This document shows positions 24,226-31,803 of a stretch of DNA of 64,000 bases, in pieces. The position numbers and the translations under genes are program-made. The stretch is taken from assembly GCA_948514155.1 (NCBI GenBank), contig CAOQYA010000002.1, positions 1 to 64,000 on the forward strand. Reading direction: 5' to 3'. The stretch is from an uncultured Eubacteriales bacterium. Its GTDB lineage: Bacteria > Bacillota > Clostridia > Christensenellales > UBA1242. The notes below the pieces were generated by a model. It searched no databases. It was not told the DNA's origin and saw only the letters and a program-made list of their open reading frames with translations. The stretch's first letter is position 1. Each line of letters begins with the position of its first letter.

Positions 24226-25551
24226 TTAAATGCTGTCGCTGTAGCCGTATAAAATCGATTTTTTATTATTCAGTTTTAGGATATGCTCTGGGATAAATTT
24301 TTTATGTATCCAAACATTAAACACGCATTTTTCAAAGAAATTATTGTTCATAACATAGTAGCCCGAAAACCCGTTTTCATCGCCTTTGCTGTCTTCAACT
24401 TTCCACCTAATTGGATGCTTGTTTTCTACATGCACGCCTCTAAAGATCATCCAGTGTCTAATAATCGAGTCAAAACAATCCATGGCTTGCTGTTTGTTTA
24501 AGTCCTCAATGTTCAGTATTTCTTTGAGGCCTAATAATCTTGTGTCTAAAACCTTGTTGTCGCTGGCACGATATTTTCTGTTGTCGCACGAGAAACAAAC
24601 GGGTAAGCCTGACTGCAACTGTTTCACGCATAAATCAGACACCGTGTCAATAGGCAGGTTGACGAATTGAGAGTCTGCTCGGTCAATAATGTTGCACTTA
24701 TATAACTTCCTGTATTTCTTAAAAAATGGTTTGCTGGTCTGTGGCACATTCCCAAGTAAAACAAAATCGTCAAGATTGATTGAGCAAAACTTTTGATAGA
24801 ACTCAATTGGCGTGATGTTTCTGAGAGTGTGTTTTTTGCCGTCTTTGGAAAAATAAGAGAAATTGAAAGTTTTTGGTGGCTGACCAAATAGGGTGCTCAG
24901 CAATACGTAGTTCTCTTCCAGCATGCGATTTTTTATTTCGTAAAGTTCCCGTTTTTTTTCTTTTTTTGCTGCGATAAGTTCGTATAGGTCGCAGCGAACT
25001 TTCTGTGAAAACGCTTTTATTAAGGTTTCGGAATTAACGCTGTCTGGTGTTTCCGGCATGACCTCATAGGGAACGAGTCCATATTTTTTTATCAGTTCGC
25101 GAGCATATTCCAGTCTGCCGTTTTCTCTAACTGGGTCTTTTAGATATTCGGCTAAAAACCTATCTTTCATTTTGACGATGTCAAGATTTGTTTTGTGCTC
25201 AATGATTGTTTGATATGTGAAATTGGACTTTTCAAGTTTGTCATAAAATGATAAGAAATTAGCAGAGAGTTCAAAGTCTTTTAAATTCATGTCGAGATTA
25301 TGAGCAACGTCATTTTTAATCAAATTCAAACATGAGAATAGCCAACATCTTAAAGACGCTCGCTGATTATAAACTTTTCCTTCTTCAAGATCAATATTGA
25401 ATTCGAATTTGTTTTCATCAAAGATTTTTTTATTAAAGCAAACATCAACAATAGGGCGAGTTTTAAAACTATTTTCAAGTTTTGTGTTCCTAACATTGTC
25501 ATATTTTTCTCTAAAATTTTCTAGTTGTGCGCTAGTAATTTCTCTTTGCAT
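24226..25551 (-). CDS. PepC/bleomycin-hydrolase-like papain-fold protein, altered catalytic triad
   Basis: A 441-residue protein of the C1B cysteine peptidase group (aminopeptidase C/bleomycin hydrolase). The active-site region NQRASLRCWLFSCLN aligns with the PepC NQxxSGRCWxFA block, giving Cys69; the His site is RHWMIFRGVH (His366). The third triad position, normally Asn in VENSWG, reads VEDSKG (Asp387, and Trp replaced by Lys). GYYVMNNNFF matches the PepC end motif. Cytoplasmic, no signal peptide. Start ATG 25551 is fixed by GGAGAG 5 nt upstream; a longer frame exists but lacks an RBS. It follows a GNAT gene by 8 nt in an operon. Confidence 0.72.
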   Translation of the reverse strand: MQREITSAQLENFREKYDNVRNTKLENSFKTRPIVDVCFNKKIFDENKFEFNIDLEEGKVYNQRASLRCWLFSCLNLIKNDVAHNLDMNLKDFELSANFLSFYDKLEKSNFTYQTIIEHKTNLDIVKMKDRFLAEYLKDPVRENGRLEYARELIKKYGLVPYEVMPETPDSVNSETLIKAFSQKVRCDLYELIAAKKEKKRELYEIKNRMLEENYVLLSTLFGQPPKTFNFSYFSKDGKKHTLRNITPIEFYQKFCSINLDDFVLLGNVPQTSKPFFKKYRKLYKCNIIDRADSQFVNLPIDTVSDLCVKQLQSGLPVCFSCDNRKYRASDNKVLDTRLLGLKEILNIEDLNKQQAMDCFDSIIRHWMIFRGVHVENKHPIRWKVEDSKGDENGFSGYYVMNNNFFEKCVFNVWIHKKFIPEHILKLNNKKSILYGYSDSI

Positions 25552-25559
25552 TGTCTCTC

Positions 25560-26096
25560 CTAAGTAAACAGATTTTTTATAAAAGTGTCTCCGTCGCAAA
25601 TGTGAATGGTCGAGTTGTGTGAGGTTTTCATGAAAGGTTTAAGCTTAAGTATTCTTTGAGTGATTTTTTGACCCTCTTTTGTGGAGCAGTCCGCCATGAC
25701 CTCGATGATTTTGTGTTTAATTAAAATCGTTTGCATATGCTCTTTAGTTGCATTCAACAAGTTTCTCAACGTTTTAATGTTTCTATGTTGTTTGTCGATT
25801 ACTATAACTGGGAAGTAGATGTAATTGAAATATTTGTCGCCTCTTAGCTCCAAATCTTCAACCACGATTTCGCTTTCGTTCATTTTATTAAATTTCACTT
25901 TGTTATAGATTTCTTCTTTTAAAGACAAAATGTTTATGTATGCGATAACCTCGTCGCTCTCTTTTACGACAACACAGGAATTGGGGTTTGCAATATACCA
26001 CTTGTAAGATTCTTCAGCGGGTGCAATATTCTCGATAGGGAAATATTGTCGGTCGATTTGTTCCATTTTTTCAAAATCTTTAAATTCAAGTTTCAT
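25560..26096 (-). CDS. GNAT-like acetyltransferase, divergent
   Basis: A 178-residue protein with a GNAT-like layout: an N-terminal helix pair, a substrate strand SCVVVKESDEVIAYINILSL, a central strand FNYIYFPVIVIDKQHRNIKTL where the acetyl-CoA loop is expected, then helix and strand KIIEVMADCSTKEGQKI. The canonical Q/RxxGxG/A loop is weak (KQHRNIKTL), so assignment is tentative. ATG 26096 with GAGG upstream is preferred to an in-frame TTG nine bases earlier. It is the first gene of a two-gene unit with the PepC-like protein, suggesting an accessory peptide- or amino-acid-modifying pair. Confidence 0.5.
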   Translation of the reverse strand: MKLEFKDFEKMEQIDRQYFPIENIAPAEESYKWYIANPNSCVVVKESDEVIAYINILSLKEEIYNKVKFNKMNESEIVVEDLELRGDKYFNYIYFPVIVIDKQHRNIKTLRNLLNATKEHMQTILIKHKIIEVMADCSTKEGQKITQRILKLKPFMKTSHNSTIHICDGDTFIKNLFT

Positions 26097-26105
26097 GACA
26101 TTCAA

Positions 26106-26410
26106 CCTCTTTTGCTTAGAATTTCAGCTTCGCAGAGAGTCGTGGCAAAATGCTTTAGCATTTTTGTTTGGCCGCGAAAAGGGAAATTTCAAGCGTAAAG
26201 GCGCAGATTTTTGAGTCTACTCAAAAACAAGCAAAAGCGCAGAAATTTCCTGTGGTCGGAGTGGCGGGATTTGCTCCGCTGTGAAGTTTGCGCGAAGAGG
26301 CTTGTGCGGCTATCACGCCGGGGCGGGAAAAACTTGCGCACAGGCAACTTTTTCTGCCGCCCGTTCAAATCCACGTTTTCACTTTTATAATTTTCAACTT
26401 TTGCTTAGAA
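26106..26410. repeat. Structured region with duplicated tRNA-Pro 3' flank
   Basis: The 21 bp at 26253-26273 repeat the 3' end of the tRNA-Pro gene (26418-26438) exactly. A second direct repeat, TTTTGCTTAGAATTTC, occurs near 26110 and 26399. Between them are hairpins: AAAATGC/GCATTTT near 26150, TTTTTGAGT/ACTCAAAAA near 26209-26228, and GGGCGG/CCGCCC near 26323-26364. No gene is visible. It looks like a recombined or decayed element next to the tRNA. Confidence 0.6.
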
Positions 26411-26417
26411 TTTCCCA

Positions 26418-26493
26418 TGGTCGGAGTGGCGGGATTTGAACCCACGGCCTCTTGGTCCCGAACCAAGCGCGCTACCAACTGCGCTACACCCCG
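26418..26493 (-). tRNA. tRNA-Pro (CGG)
   Basis: Reading the minus strand, the acceptor stem CGGGGTG pairs with CACTCCG, followed by discriminator A and encoded CCA. The anticodon arm is CTTGG-TTCGGGA-CCAAG, giving anticodon CGG for proline. The T arm carries GTTCAAATC. The D arm is GCGCAGTTGGTAGCGC. It is 76 nt with the CCA. Confidence 0.96.
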
Positions 26494-26516
26494 TTGTTGA
26501 AGGCATGATATGCCTT

Positions 26517-27917
26517 CTATTGCATAAATACATCTTTGTCGCCGTGTTCAAGAAAAGTTATATAATGATTTATCTCTTTTTCACTGAAAGGCGCGAAATT
26601 ATTGTAATTGCAACAAACATTAAAACCTGCTTTTTTGATTGGCGAAAGTTCATGAATGTGCCCAAACAAGTTTATGCGCCCTTTCTTACAATTAGTAGGC
26701 TTGTGAGTTAAATACACACTTTTTTTAAGCAAGGGAGAGTTTAACTCTATGCCGCCTTTGACGACGTTCTTAAAGCCTAGTGACAAAAGTTTTTGTCTGA
26801 AAAGTTCAACATCTTTGCCTGCATCGCGCTCTTCGTAGTTGCCCATGATAAGCACAATTTTTCCATTAAGTTTTTTTACGAAGTTATAGTCGCCGAAATC
26901 GCCCATGTGATAGACTGTGTCGTTTTTGCCAACAACGCCATTCCAGCGCTTGACGAGTTCATAGTCCATTTGCTCGACGCTATCAAAAGGGGTTAGGGTG
27001 AAATTTAATTTTCTTTTGGATGAAAAGTGAGTGTCTGAAATAAAGAAGATATGCGTCTTTGATGCAAGGTCCAGTGCTTCAATTTTGGAGACAAAATCAA
27101 GCCAAATCTCTGTTCGGCAATTTGTTTCATAGACATATTTTATCATTTGCTCTTGGCTTACTTTTGGCTGCTCTTTTAAAATTTCGTTTACAGGCAAAAC
27201 TTTTTCTTTAAACCATTCTTTATGCAGAAGATATGCAATCGGGGCAAGGTCTTGCACAATTTTGATGCCGCGGCTAGGAATGAGAAACTGAGAATTTTTA
27301 AGTGTTTGATAGAGATATCTGCCCACTTTATTCACGCAAAGATGTGCACGGGCTTCATATATGCTGGTTACAATTTGCTTAACTGAAGAACTTGGAATGA
27401 TGGTGAAATTAACTCCGCTTTTAGCCACGATTTCAAATGCGCGCTTGTCTTTTGAGTAGTTAAAATCAGTGAATTTGTCATTAAAAATATGCTGGGTGCC
27501 TAGAAAAACCACATCCAATTTTTTTGCGATTTTTGGCTCCTTAAGAAGAGCGGAAGCAAGATTTGTAAGAGGCGCGATTGCAATAAAAGTTGTGTGCTTG
27601 TTTTTCTTGGCAATTCTGATTATTTCTTCGCTTGCCGGCGAGGATAATCCTCCTTCTGCGGGAAGAAAATCTGTGCTGCCGCGCTTGATTATGCTGAAAT
27701 CTTTTTTATCAAATTTCATAAAAATGCGCTTTGCTTCCAGTTCGGCGTCTATCATTGCGTCTTTCAGTGAAAGCCTTTTAAAATTGGCAGAAAAAGGGGC
27801 AAGGCTTACAAGTTCAAGATTGATTTCAGGAGTTGATAAAACATAGGCAAGGGCGAATGCGTCGTCAACATCGTTGCAAAGGTCTGTGTCGATAATTGCA
27901 TTTATCGTGCGTTTCAT
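26517..27917 (-). CDS. Nucleoside hydrolase-metallophosphoesterase fusion protein
   Basis: A 466-residue two-domain protein. Residues about 1-280 are an inosine-uridine-type nucleoside hydrolase, with the calcium-binding Asp cluster DTDLCNDVDDAFAL at 10-23 and IAPLTNLASAL typical of the fold. From about residue 290 there is a calcineurin-like phosphoesterase: SDTHFSSKRK, MGDFGDYN, MGNYEERD (GNH is GNY here), LTHKP and FGHIHEL, like small YfcE/phage-type phosphoesterases. The first domain would free a base from a nucleoside; the second would cleave a phosphoester, so substrate sharing is possible but unproven. The ATG at 27917 has no Shine-Dalgarno and lies 7 nt after a -10 box. Confidence 0.85.
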   Translation of the reverse strand: MKRTINAIIDTDLCNDVDDAFALAYVLSTPEINLELVSLAPFSANFKRLSLKDAMIDAELEAKRIFMKFDKKDFSIIKRGSTDFLPAEGGLSSPASEEIIRIAKKNKHTTFIAIAPLTNLASALLKEPKIAKKLDVVFLGTQHIFNDKFTDFNYSKDKRAFEIVAKSGVNFTIIPSSSVKQIVTSIYEARAHLCVNKVGRYLYQTLKNSQFLIPSRGIKIVQDLAPIAYLLHKEWFKEKVLPVNEILKEQPKVSQEQMIKYVYETNCRTEIWLDFVSKIEALDLASKTHIFFISDTHFSSKRKLNFTLTPFDSVEQMDYELVKRWNGVVGKNDTVYHMGDFGDYNFVKKLNGKIVLIMGNYEERDAGKDVELFRQKLLSLGFKNVVKGGIELNSPLLKKSVYLTHKPTNCKKGRINLFGHIHELSPIKKAGFNVCCNYNNFAPFSEKEINHYITFLEHGDKDVFMQ

Positions 27918-27924
27918 ATTCAAG

Positions 27925-27953
27925 ATTTTAGTCTAAAATGCAGTTGTTGTCAA
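27925..27953 (-). promoter_or_regulatory. Sigma-A promoter giving a probable leaderless mRNA
   Basis: On the minus strand TTGACA (27953-27948), 17-bp spacer and TAAAAT (27930-27925), then 7 nt and the ATG at 27917. The expected start site coincides with the A of the start codon. Confidence 0.75.
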
Positions 27954-27971
27954 ATAAAATGATAAAAACCT

Positions 27972-27999
27972 TTGAAAAAAAATATATTTATGTTAGAAT
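27972..27999 (+). promoter_or_regulatory. Probable promoter of degV
   Basis: TTGAAA (27972-27977), 16-bp spacer, TAGAAT (27994-27999), followed by GGAGGG before ATG 28019. Confidence 0.7.
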
Positions 28000-28018
28000 A
28001 GACTAACATGGAGGGAAA

Positions 28019-28840
28019 ATGATAAAAATTATTGTAGACTCAACCGCTTACATCCCTAAAGAGTTTATAGAGGAAAACGATATTGCAGTGGTGCCACTGC
28101 GCGTGTTATATTTAGATAAAGAGTTTGAGGAGGGTCTCCCGGGCTCTTTTGACGAGTTTTTTGCTTCTTTCACAAAAACAAAAATCTTCCCAAAAACATC
28201 GCAGCCGTCGCCTGAGGCGTTTATCGCCGCATACAACAAGGTGATAGACGAGGGCAACGAGGCGATTGTGTTCACAATTTCTGCCTCGCTTTCGGGAACA
28301 AACTCTGTTGCAAATCTTTCTCGCGAAAGTTGCAAAGACCCAAGTAAAATAACCGTTATGGACTCTAAGTCGACCGGCCAAAACATTTGGGGCTACTGCA
28401 TGGAAGTGATTGAAAAGGCAAAAGAAGGCTGGAGTAGGGCGCAGATTGTCGAATACATTGAAACCTTGCAAGTGAACAGCCAAATTTGTTTTGTGCCAGA
28501 TAGTCTCGATTATCTTAAGAATGGCGGACGCATTGGCAAAGTGAGTGCTGTTCTTGGCTCGCTTTTGCAAATTAAGCCAATTTTAACTTTTAAGCAGGGA
28601 ACACTGCTTTGCGCAAAGAAGGTCTTTGGCGTGGCGAAGGCAATCACAGAACTTATCACAATGATACCAAAAAATGTGAAGCGTCTTTTCGCCATTCACA
28701 TTGCGAACACTAAATATTTTGATATGCTTCATGAAAAAATGAAAGAGTCTTTCCCTGATGCAACAATATATGAGGGTGAACTTGGTCCTGTTGTGGCTGC
28801 GCATATCGGTCCGGCAATCGGAGTTTGCTATATATGTTAA
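28019..28840 (+). CDS. DegV family fatty-acid-binding protein
   Basis: A 273-residue DegV (FakB-like) protein, a family that holds a fatty acid for phosphorylation by FakA. The N-terminal IIVDSTAYIPKE, the fatty-acid carboxylate region TSQPSPEAF, TISASLSGTNSVA and FVPDSLDYLKNGGRIGKVSA are all characteristic. Length and domain order are normal for the family. No fakA gene is in the window. It overlaps the next SDR gene by 7 nt, indicating co-expression, consistent with a link to fatty-acid metabolism. Confidence 0.92.
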   Translation: MIKIIVDSTAYIPKEFIEENDIAVVPLRVLYLDKEFEEGLPGSFDEFFASFTKTKIFPKTSQPSPEAFIAAYNKVIDEGNEAIVFTISASLSGTNSVANLSRESCKDPSKITVMDSKSTGQNIWGYCMEVIEKAKEGWSRAQIVEYIETLQVNSQICFVPDSLDYLKNGGRIGKVSAVLGSLLQIKPILTFKQGTLLCAKKVFGVAKAITELITMIPKNVKRLFAIHIANTKYFDMLHEKMKESFPDATIYEGELGPVVAAHIGPAIGVCYIC

Positions 28841-29541
28841 GAAAACTCGCTTTAGTCGTTGGCGCGACGGGTGATATTGGAAAAGTTGTAGCCGAAAAGT
28901 TATCACTAAATGGCTACAATCTTCTTTTATGTGGGCATGTAGGCAAATTTTCGCTAGATAACATTTGCACCGAGCATAGGGAAATGCGCTTTGATATATC
29001 TTCGCCAAAAGAAGTTGAAGAGACCTTTGACCATATCAAAGCTTCTGCTTCCCAAGTTGACCTCGTTGTTAATTGTGCCGGAATTGCGGAAAAAGAAGGG
29101 ATGCTTATCGACCGCGCGGACGAAGAGATTGAAAGGGTGATATCTGTTAATTTGAACGGAACAATCTTTGTTAACAAACATGCTCCGTCAGTTCTCAAAA
29201 AAGGCGGATGCATTATTAACATCTCCTCATTTTTGGGAGTTCAAGGCTGCAGTTGTGAAGCCGTGTATGCTGCGTCAAAAGGTGGGATAATCACTCTTAC
29301 AAAGTCGCTCGCAAAAGAATATGCGCCAATGGGAATAAGAGTTAATTGCATCAGCCCGGGCTACATAAACACAAAAATGAACGCCGAGTTCTCGGAAGAG
29401 GAAAAAGCGTGGCTTGTCAAAAAAACTCCGCTCTCAAGAATGGGTGAGCCTGTCGATGTTGCAGAGGTAGTTTTGTTTCTTGCAGAGAACTCGTATATCA
29501 CAGGTGAAAATCTTGTTGTCAGCGGCGGACTGCTTATTTAG
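28834..29541 (+). CDS. Short-chain dehydrogenase/reductase, FabG-like
   Basis: A 235-residue classical SDR. The Rossmann glycine motif GATGDIGKVVAE, the NxAG-type VNCAGIAE, an active-site Ser in NISSFLG and the YAASKGG motif (Tyr-x-x-x-Lys) are present; the C terminus SPGYINTKMNAEF and ENLVVSGG are typical of FabG-like 3-oxoacyl reductases. ATG 28834 is preferred with GGAG at 28820-28823; an in-frame TTG lies too close to that RBS. It overlaps degV by 7 nt, and the pairing with a fatty-acid-binding protein supports, without proving, a lipid substrate. Confidence 0.88.
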   Translation: MLRKLALVVGATGDIGKVVAEKLSLNGYNLLLCGHVGKFSLDNICTEHREMRFDISSPKEVEETFDHIKASASQVDLVVNCAGIAEKEGMLIDRADEEIERVISVNLNGTIFVNKHAPSVLKKGGCIINISSFLGVQGCSCEAVYAASKGGIITLTKSLAKEYAPMGIRVNCISPGYINTKMNAEFSEEEKAWLVKKTPLSRMGEPVDVAEVVLFLAENSYITGENLVVSGGLLI

Positions 29542-29576
29542 CGAGTATTCTTTCATAAAACGCACAATATATTGGC

Positions 29577-29603
29577 AAAAGCAGCAAATTCGCTGCTTTT
29601 TTC
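29577..29603 (+). terminator. Terminator of the degV-SDR unit
   Basis: GCAGC-aaattc-GCTGC at 29581-29596 flanked by AAAA and TTTTTT. A second weaker hairpin with a T run lies at about 29640-29672. Confidence 0.8.
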
Positions 29604-29712
29604 ATATATTTTTGATAATAACTTGCATTCGGCATAAAAGGCTTCTTTTCGCTAAAAGAGGCTGTTTTTTTTGATTTTACATGCTTTAAAATTGTGTGCA
29701 AGGAGGCAAAGC

Positions 29713-30021
29713 GTGAAACTTAAATCAAGAATATATAATGGCAGTTTGTATGTGCTTTTGTGTGGTGAACTTGACACCTGCTCGGCCGGTTATGTAAGAG
29801 AAGAACTGGACAAAGTCTTTGGAAGCGGCATTTTTAAGCAAGTTATCATTGACCTGTCTGAACTGCAGTTTATGGACTCGACGGGTATAGGAGTGCTTAT
29901 CGGTCGATATAAAAAACTAAAGGACAGGGAAATTCCAATTTTTATCTGCAATCCGTCTTCACAAGCCGAAAAAATATTTAAATTGTCGGGGCTGTATGAA
30001 CTTATGCCCAAAATTGTTTAG
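29713..30021 (+). CDS. spoIIAA: Anti-sigma F factor antagonist SpoIIAA
   Basis: A 102-residue STAS-domain protein that, when dephosphorylated, releases sigma F from SpoIIAB in the forespore. The regulatory serine lies in the motif MDSTGIGVLIGRYKKLK, the standard SpoIIAA site. The start is GTG 29713 behind a strong AAGGAGG (29700-29706); the frame runs further upstream without an RBS. It is the first gene of the spoIIA operon, spaced 8 nt from spoIIAB. Family promoters are sigma-H dependent; I could not place that promoter convincingly. Confidence 0.93.
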   Translation: MKLKSRIYNGSLYVLLCGELDTCSAGYVREELDKVFGSGIFKQVIIDLSELQFMDSTGIGVLIGRYKKLKDREIPIFICNPSSQAEKIFKLSGLYELMPKIV

Positions 30022-30029
30022 GAGGAAAA

Positions 30030-30509
30030 ATGAAAAAGAATAATGAAAATTATTTTGAAATGAAGATAAAAGCGCTGCCTGAAAATGTGCCTTTTGTGCG
30101 CTCTGCGATTGCCACTTTTGCTTTGCCGCTTGGGCCGACGCTTGACGATATTCAAGATTTAAAGACCGCTGTTTCGGAGGCATTCACGAATGCTGTTGAA
30201 CACGCTTATCCCGAAAAGTGGGGAGATTGCGAGGTTGATATCAATGTTTCGCTTGATAAATTAACGAATAAGATTTCGGTCGTTATCGGCGACCACGGCG
30301 TGGGCATCAAAAACTTTGATAAGGCACGCGAACCCTTCTTTTCGACCGCAGATAATCTTGAGGAGCACAGCGGCATGGGCTTTACAATCATGGAGACTTT
30401 TATGGACTCTCTCATGCTTGAGAATAACGAAAATAAAGGCGTGAAACTGACCATGACCAAAACGATTGGGAACTCTAAATCTTGCGCACAAGCCGAGCGC
30501 TCGTGTTAG
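30030..30509 (+). CDS. spoIIAB: Anti-sigma F factor and serine kinase SpoIIAB
   Basis: Binds and inhibits sigma F and phosphorylates SpoIIAA. The 159-residue GHKL-fold protein has the N box SEAFTNAVEHAY, the G1 box DHGVGI and the G2 box SGMGFTIMETFMDS, in proper order. RBS AGGAGG precedes ATG 30030. The last 15 residues, after the kinase core, are Ser/Cys-rich (SKSCAQAERSC) and overlap the start of sigF, a common compact arrangement. All catalytic boxes are intact. Confidence 0.95.
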   Translation: MKKNNENYFEMKIKALPENVPFVRSAIATFALPLGPTLDDIQDLKTAVSEAFTNAVEHAYPEKWGDCEVDINVSLDKLTNKISVVIGDHGVGIKNFDKAREPFFSTADNLEEHSGMGFTIMETFMDSLMLENNENKGVKLTMTKTIGNSKSCAQAERSC

Positions 30510-31225
30510 ACTCGGAAAAGGTTAGAGAGCTGGTCAAAGAGGCGCAAGCGGGCAGCGAAGAGGCAAAGAGTGCGCTGATTGCCGAAAATTCGCCGCTAAT
30601 AAAAAGCATAATAAAAAGATTTCAGGGCAAAGGTCTTGAATATGACGACCTCTATCAACTTGGCTGTCTTGGCTTTGTTAAAGCCATAAAAAACTTCAAT
30701 CCCGACTTTAATGTCAAGTTTTCAACATATGTTGTGCCTATGGTGATTGGAGAAATTAAACGATATATGCGTGACGACGGAGCAATCAAGGTCTCTCGCG
30801 CAATCAAAACGCTAAATCTTAAAATCAACAAATTTGTTGACTCTTATTACATGGAGAAAAAAGAAAAGCCGTCGGTGGCAGAAATTGCAAAGCATTTTTC
30901 GGTGGACGAGGGCGATGTTGTTATGGCAATGGACTCTGCGCGCATGCCAGTTTCGCTATATGCGCCGTTTGAGGAGGGCGAGAGTGACAGTCTGCTTGTG
31001 ATTGACAGGGTGGACAGCGAGCATAACGACGACAGCCTTCTCGATAAAATCACCATTCGCCAAATGCTGCGCGACCTTTCTAAACGCGACCGCACAATAA
31101 TTCTGATGCGATATTTCTACGATAAAACGCAGAGTGAAATCGCGTCGATGCTTAAAATCTCTCAAGTGCAAGTCTCCCGACTTGAAAATCGCATCCTCGA
31201 CGGCTTAAAGAAGAAACTTTCATAA
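30503..31225 (+). CDS. sigF: RNA polymerase sporulation sigma factor SigF
   Basis: The forespore-specific sigma factor, third gene of spoIIA. Region 2 (ENSPLIKSIIKRF, YDDLYQLGCLGFVKAI, KFSTYVVPMVIGEIKRYMRD), region 3 (PSVAEIAKHFSV) and region 4 (RDRTIILMRYFYDKTQSEIA with helix-turn-helix ISQVQVSRLENR) are complete. The start is uncertain: GTG 30503, overlapping the spoIIAB stop, best matches family N termini; TTG 30482 is an alternative adding seven residues. Neither has a strong RBS, so translational coupling to spoIIAB is likely. A terminator follows. Confidence 0.93.
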   Translation: MLDSEKVRELVKEAQAGSEEAKSALIAENSPLIKSIIKRFQGKGLEYDDLYQLGCLGFVKAIKNFNPDFNVKFSTYVVPMVIGEIKRYMRDDGAIKVSRAIKTLNLKINKFVDSYYMEKKEKPSVAEIAKHFSVDEGDVVMAMDSARMPVSLYAPFEEGESDSLLVIDRVDSEHNDDSLLDKITIRQMLRDLSKRDRTIILMRYFYDKTQSEIASMLKISQVQVSRLENRILDGLKKKLS

Positions 31226-31237
31226 ACAGATAAAAAA

Positions 31238-31262
31238 GAAAAGCCCCGTGAGGGGCTTTTTC
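31238..31262 (+). terminator. Terminator of the spoIIA operon
   Basis: AAGCCCC (31241-31247), loop GTGA, GGGGCTT (31252-31258), then T run. Confidence 0.88.
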
Positions 31263-31270
31263 TATTCAAT

Positions 31271-31681
31271 CTAAAACACTTTAAGAAGTAGCAGTGCGGC
31301 AATAATTGCGCCGACAAATGAGACTATCAAGATTGCGAGCGCCACCCAGCCGATTGGCTTTTTGTTGAGGCGCAGTTGATAGACGGTTGAGATAAGCGCC
31401 GATACAAAGCCGTTGCAAAGCGCCGTGAAGGTGATAACAGCAAGCAGCACAATGAAAACCCAAGCAACTATGGCGTTAAGGCTATCGGCGTTCATTGCAT
31501 TGGAGCAGGCAAAGATGCCCCAAACTGAAAGTGCAATAACAATTGCACTGAAAATGGAGGAAATGATTGACCTTACTCCGAAATAAATCGATTTTTCTTT
31601 TCTTTCTGGGTCTTTGGCGATTGTGTCATATCTAAATCTAAGATTAGCCCAAAAATTGAGCACTTTAAATATTCCTTTCAT
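31271..31681 (-). CDS. Membrane protein, unknown
   Basis: A 136-residue protein with three predicted membrane helices: about 40-60 (SSIFSAIVIALSVWGIFA), 70-95 (IVAWVFIVLLAVITFTAL) and 112-134 (VALAILIVSFVGAIIAALLL). The N terminus KVLNFWANLRFRYDTIAKDPERKEKS is basic and probably cytoplasmic. The RBS is AGGGAG before ATG 31681. It is monocistronic and convergent with spoIIA, between two sporulation operons. No family was recognised; a spore-membrane role is possible only from location. Confidence 0.65.
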   Translation of the reverse strand: MKGIFKVLNFWANLRFRYDTIAKDPERKEKSIYFGVRSIISSIFSAIVIALSVWGIFACSNAMNADSLNAIVAWVFIVLLAVITFTALCNGFVSALISTVYQLRLNKKPIGWVALAILIVSFVGAIIAALLLLKVF

Positions 31682-31774
31682 ATTTTTTCTCCCTTAATTT
31701 CAGTGTAACAGAAAAATCTGATATAAACAAACGATTTTCAAAAATTAAAATGTTTGTTTTTTAAGAATATTAGC

Positions 31775-31803
31775 AAAAAAGCCCCATGCGGGCTTTTTTT
31801 TGT
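31775..31803 (-). terminator. Terminator of the lipoprotein gene
   Basis: AAAAAAGCCC and GGGCTTTTTTT flank a short loop (CATGC), working on the minus strand at the 3' end of the lipoprotein gene. Confidence 0.8.

Noticed and set aside
26253..26273. A second tRNA gene.
   Set aside because: Only the 3' end of tRNA-Pro is present; there is no anticodon arm or 5' half.
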